In this document: positions 47,501 to 54,456 of the stretch, in pieces
Layout: the number at the start of each line of letters is the position of its first letter
Position numbering within the stretch: position 1 is the stretch's first letter
From: Spongospora subterranea f. sp. subterranea
Taxonomy: Eukaryota; Endomyxa: Phytomyxea; Phytomyxea; Plasmodiophorida
Length of the DNA stretch: 54,456 nucleotides
Reading direction: 5' to 3'
NCBI GenBank assembly: GCA_049724395.1
Contig: JAUGWO010000277.1
Location: 1-54,456 of the forward strand
Made by a program: the position numbers and the translations under genes
The notes under the pieces: model-generated
The model's database searches: none
What the model was told of the DNA's origin: nothing
What the model saw: only the letters and a program-made list of their open reading frames with translations

Positions 47501-49585
47501 GACATGTTGAATAAACCATTGGGACCAAACTCCACTCAGATGATAGCAGACATGTTGAATAAACCATTGGGACCAAACTCACTCAGATGATAGCAGACAT
47601 GTTGAATAAACCATTGGGACCAAACTCACTCAGATGATAGCAGACATGTTGAATAAACCATTGGGACCAAACTCACTCAGATGATAGCAGACATGTTGAA
47701 TAAACCATTGGGACCAAACTCACTCTCATGTTGAATAAACCATTGGGACCAAACTCACTCAGATGATAGCATGATAGCAGACATGTTGAATAAACCATTG
47801 GGACCAAACTCACTCAGATGATAGCAGACATGTTGAATAAACCATTGGGACCAAACTCACTCAGATGAAGCAGACATGTTGAATAAACCATTGGGACCAA
47901 ACTCATCAGATGACAGCAGACATGTTGAATAAACCATTGGGACCAAACTCACTCAGATGATAGCAGACATGTTGAATAAACCATTGGGACCAAACTCACT
48001 CAGATGATAGCAGACATGTTGAATAAACCATTGGGACCAAACTCACTCAGATGATAGCAGACATGTTGAATAAACCATTGGGACCAAACTCACTCAGATG
48101 ATACAGACATGTTGAATAAACCATTGGGAAGACTCACTCAGATGACAGCAGACATGTTGAATAAACCATTGGGACCAAACTCACTCAGATGACAGCAGAC
48201 ATGTTGAATAAACCATTGGGACCAAACTCACTCAGATGATAGCAGACATGTTGAATAAACCATTGGGACCAAACTCACTCAGATGATAGCAGACATGTTG
48301 AATAAACCATTGGGACCAAACTCACTCAGATGATAGCAGACATGTTGAATAAACCATTGGGACCAAACTCACTCAGATGACAGCAGACATGTTGAATAAA
48401 CCATTGGGACCAAACTCACTCAGATGATAGCAGACATGTTGAATAAACCATTGGGACCAAACTCACTCAGATGATAGCAGACATGTTGAATAAACCATTG
48501 GGACCAAACTCACTCAGATGATAGCAGACATGTTGAATAAACCATTGGGACCAAACTCACTCAGATGATCAGCAGACATGTTGAATAAACCATTGGGACC
48601 AAACTCACTCAGATGATAGCAGACATGTTGAATAAACCATTGGGACCAAACTCACTCAGATGATAGCAGACATGTTGAATAAACCATTGGGACCAAACTC
48701 ACTCAGATGACAGCAGACATGTTGAATAAACCATTGGGACCAAACTCACTCAGATGATAGCAGACATGTTGAATAAACCATTGGGACCAAACTCACTCAG
48801 ATGATAGCAGACATGTTGAATAAACCATTGGGACCAAACTCACTCAGATGATAGCAGACATGTTGAATAAACCATTGGGACCAAACTCACTCAGATGATA
48901 GCAGACATGTTGAATAAACCATTGGGACCAAACTCACTCAGATGATAGCAGACATGTTGAATAAACCATTGGGACCAAACTCACTCAGATGATAGCAGAC
49001 ATGTTGAATAAACCATTGGGACCAAACTCACTCAGATGATAGCAGACATGTTGAATAAACCATTGGGACCAAACTCACTCAGATGATAGCAGACATGTTG
49101 AATAAACCATTGGGACCAAACTCACTCAGATGATAGCAGACATGTTGAATAAACCATTGGGACCAAACTCACTCAGATGATAGCAGACATGTTGAATAAA
49201 CCATTGGGACCAAACTCACTCAGATGATAGCAGACATGTTGAATAAACCATTGGGACCAAACTCACTCAGATGATAGCAGACATGTTGAATAAACCATTG
49301 GGACCAAACTCACTCAGATGATAGCAGACATGTTGAATAAACCATTGGGACCAAACTCACTCAGATGACAGCAGACATGTTGAATAAACCATTGGGACCA
49401 AACTCACTCAGATGATAGCAGACATGTTGAATAAACCATTGGGACCAAACTCACTCAGATGATAGCAGACATGTTGAATAAACCATTGGGACCAAACTAA
49501 CTCAGATGATAGCAGACATGTTGAATAAACCATTGGGACCAAACTCACTCAGATGACAGCAGACATGTTGATCTAAACCTTCGGG
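44529..49585 (+). repeat. 47-bp satellite array derived from the copia pol 3' end (about 107 units)
   Basis: Head-to-tail units of 47 bp containing CAGATGATAGCAGACATG, TTGAATAAACCATTGGG and ACCAAACTCACT. In one frame the unit reads TQMIADMLNKPLGPNS. This is the copia polyprotein tail motif, whose counterpart in Copia-A copy 1 lies at about 32,950-33,000 and in Copia-B reads MVADILTKPL. The left portion (44,529 to about 45,660) is irregular, with truncated and rearranged units, while the right portion is very homogeneous. One common variant has GACAGC for GATAGC. The period is not a multiple of three, so no long frame spans the array. Every full unit contains AATAAA on the plus strand. Confidence 0.95.
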
Positions 49586-49648
49586 AACAAATCATTAAAA
49601 AACATCGAGACGAGGTTGTGGTAAATTTCGCAAGATATGTTTTGGTGC

Positions 49649-49745
49649 AGGATCCAGAAGAATCCTAACGTACTTTTAATCCTTTTGCTATTCCTACGAT
49701 CTTCCATAACTGCAAAATAATCGCTTCTTTGTCTTTCGTCCTATC
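49649..49745 (+). repeat. Decayed copia 3' LTR of copy 2
   Basis: Alignable with the LTR at 40,664-40,780 through phrases such as CCTAACGTAC, TAATCCTTTTGCTA and AATCGCTTCTTTG, but clearly diverged. It stops at TTTCGTCCTAT, where an LTR in opposite orientation begins. Confidence 0.75.
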
Positions 49746-49860
49746 GACCGGTAGCGTATAGATTAGGACGAAAGACAAAATGCGTTTATTTAGAAGTTTT
49801 GGAAGATCGTTCGAGTAGCAAACAGGATCAACTGTACGTTAGGATGGTCTCTATCTGACA
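49746..49860 (-). repeat. Copia LTR in inverted orientation
   Basis: The complement of a Copia-A LTR: GACCGGTAGCGTATAGATTA at the left and GTCTCTATCTGACA at the right. It abuts the plus-strand LTR tail to tail, forming an imperfect inverted repeat. The bases that follow (CCCTTCGATTCG) match the purine-tract region next to the 3' LTR of Copia-A copy 1, so this is the 3' end of another minus-strand element. Confidence 0.85.
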
Positions 49861-49864
49861 AGCC

Positions 49865-50052
49865 CTTCGATTCGTGAGGGTGGGTAGCTGGTGTTGTTGA
49901 GATTCAGACGGTCGAAAGGACTCCATCTTCGCTTGAAACGAAGTGGCCGTCGTCACCAACTGATCTAATGTTGAAAAAGGATTATCATTTCCTTCTGCGA
50001 GGATCAACATGCGCTGCAGATCAATGCTGAGGCCTTGCCGCACAGCAAACAT
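49865..50052 (-). mobile_element. Gag-like fragment, fossil
   Basis: A short minus-strand frame reads VRQGLSIDLQRMLILAEG and STLDQLVTTATSFQAKMES, resembling the end of the gag capsid region of Ty3/gypsy-type elements (GLxxxLQxxL, then TLDELVxxAxxxxxKL). It directly follows the inverted copia LTR and its purine-tract remnant, so sequence from two element types is joined here. It is a small, broken piece. Confidence 0.45.
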
Positions 50053-50549
50053 AACTCCAATTCAAATCATAGCGAAGATCAATTGTTTATCAACAATTGA
50101 AGGTCACTGCCATTCTAATAGCAGGGAAAAACAGCATAAATATGCAAAAGGACACGATAATTTCATGCAAAATGCAAACAATGCAACTCCCTTCAGCAAA
50201 ACACGACTCATACCATACTGCATTCATGATGAGATATCTGCTAAGACACGCGAAAGCAAATCCAAAAGGCTAAAGCCACGTCCTGCAAATAAGCAAACGT
50301 TGGCACAAAGCCTGATTTTTAAATCCTAAATCAAGCTGAGACACCCCAATGGAATAGAGCCCGAATGCAGCCTTCTTACATAAACCCCAACATCAGTCCA
50401 GCCAACTCCATCACCCAAACACAGAATGATCCAATACACTACTATCCAACCGTAACGCAGCAACCAACACAACCGGTATCGTTACGGCCGTGAAGCCAAT
50501 TACTTCACTTCGGCGCCAACACCAGAAAACCCATTGGCATCAGCAAGAT
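50053..50549. other. No recognised feature; possible 5' part of the LINE relic
   Basis: C/A-rich plus strand, open in one frame for 106 codons at 50,009-50,329, without a motif. It may be upstream sequence of the LINE relic that follows. Confidence 0.3.
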
Positions 50550-52030
50550 TGTCAATCAAGGCCAACGGATTGCACAATGGAATACCGGCCGTTCAACTGA
50601 AATCAGGCTCATGAGCTGGCTCGATGCTCAATCAAACAAAAAAATAGTTTTTTTCGCATATCCGAGATTGGGGACAGAAGAAGAATTCCCGGATTTTCAA
50701 ACTACCACTTCAGCGATACATTGACTCAATCAGCAATATACTGGAAATACGGTTTGAATATCCAACTGTCCCTCGATAATCAATTTATCAAAACGCGAAT
50801 CAACTCGCAGCTATTATTATTAAATCAGGAAATAATGTTGATACATACGTACATACCACCAGACGTTAACAATTCAACGAGATCCATGGTTTAGAGAGTA
50901 ATAGAACAATTCGCGGATGAACTGAACATGCCAACGCTAATAACAGTTGATCGAAACACAAAACATCAACGATTTGCAAGCAATCACGATGAATACCAAT
51001 AATATCTTGACTTGATGCCAATGGAATTCTGTGAATTAAATGATGTCAACATGCGAAGTCCCATTTCAGACCATCTGAATGAAACCAACATGTTGAAGTT
51101 CAACATGGAACATTTTTGTTGATAAAGTAAACTTTTATATACAATTATATTTTGGTGCGAAAATTTCAGGAAATCAAACGCGAATTTCATTTCCCATAAA
51201 CCAGACATCACAATCTGGATCACCGGAGGACAACTAGGTATGATGAGAACTTGCCAAACCGAAACAGCATTCGGTCAACTGTGCTCGAATTCCAAGCAAA
51301 TCGAAACAACTGAAACAATGGACCAGGTCTGGTACTCCCTTGTTACTTCAAAAATGGCCCATGAGATACGAAATTTGATTCAGAATATTATAAACCGTTC
51401 TTAAACCTTTACAATGTCCAGATAAGAACCAAAAATGCAGTACCAAATCCATATTTTAAATGTAGCAGCAACAAAGATGATAAGAGCATTGTCGGAGGAA
51501 CCCAATAATGCGGGCAGACAACAGAATCAGATATTGGCGCTGGCACTTGTGTCTCAACTGGTAAAGAAAGGAATAGACTCAAAATGGGTCTGATCTGGTC
51601 GGCCTCGTGATGAATGATCACTATTAATTGGCACAATCCTCAATAAGCGATGCCGAAAAACAATGCAGTGATCGAGAGAACAAATCTGCCGGTGTGCCTA
51701 TTATCAATTCGCCAAGTATCCGTCATTCGTTCAAAAAATTGAGAATTTTTCGCTTTTGGTGAATGCTCCTTGAAGAATAATCGATTTTGCTACCACAAGC
51801 AAAGTATCAACAAACATCGCACAAACTACCCAAAAAACAAAATCCTGAATCATACCCATGGCTTCCACAAATCCGCCAATTTTCGCACAAATTCGTTCAA
51901 GTCGCCCAATCGGTCCGGCGCGGGCTCAACCATGATGTGCCATCCACAGATTCGCTTGACCGCTTCCTCCAAGTGAAAATCCCTACACCAGCGACTGGAG
52001 ATGTTAGAGCACAGATAGTACATGAGGACT
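50550..52030 (+). mobile_element. Second LINE relic, same broad family as the 20-24 kb LINE
   Basis: Across mixed frames the plus strand resembles the LINE at 20.2-24.5 kb. The endonuclease is seen as RIAQWNTGRSTEI (compare LIIAHWNAC), EIMLIHTYIPPDVNNSTR (compare EMILIHTYIPPDIDRPTR), TVDRNTKHQRFASNH (compare TGDLNTRDKRFGTNH) and SPISDHL (the SDH catalytic motif, about 51,055-51,075). The RT entry is seen as ENKSAGVPIINSPSIRHSF near 51,680-51,740 (compare NSKSAGGIDGIPNSLIKHM) and LPKKQNPESYPWLPQIRQF near 51,825-51,880. The catalytic Gly-Asp of the endonuclease reads Val-Asp. A TAG at about 50,892 and several frame changes show it is long dead. Downstream RT and RNase H are not recognised. Confidence 0.7.
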
Positions 52031-52460
52031 TTTACTTAAAAGTCTGATAGCCCGAACAATCGAAGTGGTCATCGCGAATCGATTCGTTTTCAAAATAACG
52101 AATAATGATAACCGCATTGAATAACATTCCGCTTTCAACATCTAACGCCAGCAAGTGATCACTGTGAAAATTGATATATGAATATTGGGGTGTAATGGAC
52201 AGCATGATCATTGGAGTTGACAACCTTAACTTCCCTGCCTTAACTGACTTCAATATCGACTCAATAAACTGCTGACGATTATTCCCCAATGTTTCACTAC
52301 GAAGATCAAGGTAGTCAAAGAACACACTCAGGAGGTCATTCCCTTGTTAAAGATCATTAGCGGATTATGGCGATAATTAAAGTAAACAGGTGGAATACAA
52401 ATCCGATTCCGTGAATGATTGTGTGCTTGATCACACAGGGTCCTGATAATAATCAAATAG
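52030..52460 (-). pseudogene. Unidentified gene segment, paralogue A
   Basis: Minus-strand sequence reads NRICIPPVYFNYRHNPLMIF, then, after a one-base frame change near 52,345, DLLSVFFDYLDL and a further ~85 residues to a stop at 52,032. It matches the segment at 52,850-53,170 in both order and spacing of motifs, so one is a duplicate of the other. No family recognised. The frame change suggests this copy is decayed or misassembled. Confidence 0.4.
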
Positions 52461-52529
52461 AATGAGGTCACAAAGAGCGCTCCAGTTACGCCAATACCAT
52501 TGCGAACACAAAAATTTGATTGCTAGTTC

Positions 52530-52930
52530 CTCAACACCTGCAGTGTTGGAATCATTGACCTTGCGAGCGATTCTGACTTTAGGTTTGCGGAGGAAGAAAA
52601 AAGAATCCTCTGCACCGAAAAATTACGTCTGGGAGATTCAGTTAACAGTCAAACTCAGATATGGAATGGGACAAGAGTGGTTCTGTCACTCTCGAAACAC
52701 GTACCGAAGTGAAAGCATCATACCTCTCGATTCTTCAGCACGAGCAGTGTTCCCATCATTGGCCTTGGTAGCGATTCCGCCTTTAGGTTGGCGGGCGATA
52801 ATTGAAATCAGCCTTTGCATCAAAATATCCCGTCTGGGAGAATCAATTAACATTCAAACTCAGATATGGGATGGGACAAGAGTGGTTCTGCCACCATAAA
52901 AACACGTACCGAAGTGAAAGAATTATATCT
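52530..52930. repeat. Two-copy direct repeat, about 205 bp
   Basis: Two adjacent diverged copies offset by 204-205 bp. CAGTGTT...ATCATTG...CTTTAGGTTTGCGG at 52,541 recurs at 52,745, and AAACTCAGATATGG...GGGACAAGAGTGGTTCTG at 52,651 recurs at 52,856. A possible third, weaker partial copy of the second block is near 53,295-53,330 (CTGGGACAGTTAAC, CCTCAGATGCGGAATGG). The copies lie between and partly within the two paralogous minus-strand segments. Confidence 0.75.
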
Positions 52931-53170
52931 CTCGTATCCTTGAATTTCCTTCCCCACCAATTCACCCAAATATTGATTCAGCCCGACTCGGTTTCTGTTG
53001 GTTTTTGCAAGAGAATGATCAAGGTAGTTGAAGAACGGAGAAAGGAGATCGTCCCTAGTGAAATTCAAACTTAGCGGCTGATCATGATGGACAGAGTCAC
53101 CAGGAATATCAATCCGATTCCTTCAAAAATTTTGCATCACCAATGATTCTGATAACCACACCATAATGTG
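52850..53170 (-). CDS. Unidentified gene segment, paralogue B
   Basis: Open from about 53,125 to 52,847 on the minus strand: NRIDIPGDSVHHDQPLSLNF, then TRDDLLSPFFNYLDHSLAKT, LNQYLGELVGKE and a tail to a stop at 52,847. It aligns with paralogue A (NRICIP, then DLLSVFFDYLD). The residues before the first ATG are conserved, so the frame is likely an internal exon. Function unknown. Confidence 0.4.
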
Positions 53171-54456
53171 GCCCGCGACCCCATTAATCGCATCAATTAC
53201 CGTTTCAAATTCATCGCTTGTGCCCCGACACAAACAACTGGTTTGTGATTGATCATCGAAATGAGTTGAGACAAGAAGCAATCGGACCTGGGACAGTTAA
53301 CCCTCAGATGCGGAATGGTTCCTGAGTGATTCGGCTGTCCTTTCCTACCGACTATTGTGGATCAACATCGCATTATCCTCTGCTTGGTTTTCTGGACTGT
53401 TCTAACCATATCCGGGCATCCCCTAAAAAATCCCAATGGCATTGGAAAACCATTTACTGATTGACAATAAACGCTAAAACCGAACAATGGCTGTGATATC
53501 TCGAACACAAATGTCACCGACAAGAATGATGTTTTGATCTCGTGATAGAGATCAGTCCTGCTCTTATACCAGTTGACGAACTTCTCCCATCTATCGGAAC
53601 CAAACGTGTCTTTAACTTCTTGGCGGCGAATAATGACCGCTGTTGATAAACAGGACTGAACCGGTGAAAAAAACGAGAACCTCAAATCAGATTACTCAAT
53701 GCCTGTATGCTTTATGGCTTTGATCAACAATTCTGCATCGTAGGGGACCCCACTATGAACATTATATCAAACACAGATGATTATCAAGATGCAATTTTCA
53801 TCTGAACAAAAATCTGACAAAAGTCCTTCAGGGCTTTGGCAACCGGATCATGTTCGCGAAATCTCAACGAGGAGGACCACTCACGGTGTCTTTTGATCAA
53901 ATTTTTGTCGTAAGAAAGTTTGCTATCGACAGAAAATCAGATATTGAATATTATCACGAAGGGGATTGGCAATTCCGTACAATATCGGATAAAGGTTGAA
54001 AGCTCCCACCAGGGCAACTGATTTGCGAAATTCAGCAGGCGGAAGGTTTTGAGAAATAAATAAATCATTGAACAAAGATGTGCTGAACAATCGCGAACAC
54101 AATTCAATACCGAATCTTGTGGGACCTCCAATCATCACCAGATTTGAACAAGTTTCTCAAAATAGGCAAAACAGGGGCAGGGGGTGTAAATCGGGCGTTC
54201 AGCTAGGCGATCCTAATAATAAATTCGAACTATAGTTTGGTCATCACACGTCTGTAAGTCAACCGCAAGTGATCGACGCTTGCGAACAGACGTCGTGAAG
54301 CACACACAGTGGCTGCTGCTCAGGCAGATCAGTCCATCGTGCCGGATGAACTGTCCGACTCGAACACGACCTCATTAGAGTTTACTGTCTTTTGAGTTAA
54401 TTCAATAAGTCCATGAGCAATTCCGGCTATATAAACATGACTCTATATGGTCCTAG
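53171..54456. other. Possible exons, otherwise unassigned
   Basis: Minus-strand frames at 53,362-53,685 (107 codons; VKDTFGSDRWEKFVNWYKSR, then a hydrophobic stretch around SVTFVFEISQPLFGFSVYCQ) and 53,923-54,138 (71 codons) have protein-like composition. They may be upstream exons of the gene to which the 52-53 kb segments belong. No domain recognised, and no splice pairs I can defend. Confidence 0.3.

Larger units (their letters stand above)
40664..49745 (+). mobile_element. Ty1/copia retrotransposon (Copia-A copy 2) expanded by a tandem array, broken fossil
   Basis: Plus-strand copy of the same family as 32,817-36,944 and nearly identical to it across most of gag-pol. Parts: 5' LTR (40,664-40,780), gag (from 40,833), CCHC knuckle (about 41,620-41,670), protease (about 41,820), integrase (about 42,190-42,720), reverse transcriptase (about 43,280-43,800), RNase H (about 44,220-44,470), then a 5-kb array of 47-bp units (44,529-49,585), then an end region (KHRDEVVV-like, about 49,600-49,640) and a decayed 3' LTR (about 49,649-49,745). 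About five breaks besides the array. The end region and 3' LTR are more diverged from Copia-A copy 1 than the left part is, so the right end may come from a related, older subfamily. Confidence 0.9.

Noticed and set aside
44529-49585. CRISPR-like array
   Set aside because: The units are contiguous 47-bp copies with no unique spacers, the context is eukaryotic, and the unit is explained by the copia pol tail.

Overview
The window is eukaryotic and repeat-rich. It holds retrotransposons of three orders, three large tandem arrays, short GT-AG introns, and only two host genes I can name. The lineage is not fixed by what I can see. A six-cysteine Zn2Cys6 cluster protein (8.66-8.98 kb, minus) belongs to a family typical of fungi and also found in some protists. 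The Ty3/gypsy reverse transcriptase and RNase H wording (for example NVWADMMTRWG) reminds me of elements from oomycetes and other fungus-like protists. My best guess is a fungus or fungus-like protist; this is inference.

Layout. 1-4,690: plus-strand chromovirus-type Ty3/gypsy copy (Gypsy-1), running into a 62-bp tandem array (4,687-5,624), then a Ty1/copia relic (Copia-B, to about 7,430). 7.4-15 kb: mostly featureless, with the Zn2Cys6 gene, some unidentified minus-strand ORFs that may be exons, and an orphan 54-bp piece of the gypsy RT at 13,795. 15.84-17.40 kb: a 15-bp minisatellite with 105-bp higher-order structure, merging into a GTCGAC-rich array with 47/63-bp spacing. 18.14-19.85 kb (minus): a multi-exon CRAL-TRIO (Sec14-like) gene whose product starts with a signal peptide. 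20.24-24.46 kb: a 5'-truncated, APE- and RNase H-bearing LINE. 24.89-25.39 kb: an old gypsy RT relic. 25,391-31,453: Gypsy-2, minus strand, the best-preserved element, with two 219-bp LTRs that look identical. 31.6-32.2 kb: remnant of an unknown host gene. 32.73-32.81 kb: tRNA-like/SINE-like piece. 32,817-36,944: Copia-A copy 1 (minus). About 37.7-38.9 kb: older copia relic. 40,664-49,745: Copia-A copy 2 (plus), carrying about 5 kb of a 47-bp tandem array near its 3' end. 49,746-49,860: inverted copia LTR, then a gag-like fragment. 50.55-52.03 kb: a second, older LINE relic. 52.0-53.2 kb: duplicated segments of an unidentified gene.

Main point of interest: the 47-bp array (about 107 units, 44,529-49,585). 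Its unit reads in one frame as TQMIADMLNKPLGPNS, the conserved tail of a copia polyprotein, so a satellite appears to have grown from the 3' end of a copia pol gene. Each unit also carries AATAAA. Because 47 is not a multiple of three, the array is not itself a reading frame. Together with the 62-bp array at another retroelement junction, this suggests that tandem amplification at broken retroelement ends is common in this genome.

The host genes show no shared pathway. The CRAL-TRIO protein looks like a secreted or lumenal lipid-transfer protein, and the Zn2Cys6 protein is a candidate DNA-binding regulator. Apparent frame changes in the CRAL-TRIO gene mean that either gene decay or consensus indels in the assembly must be kept in mind.
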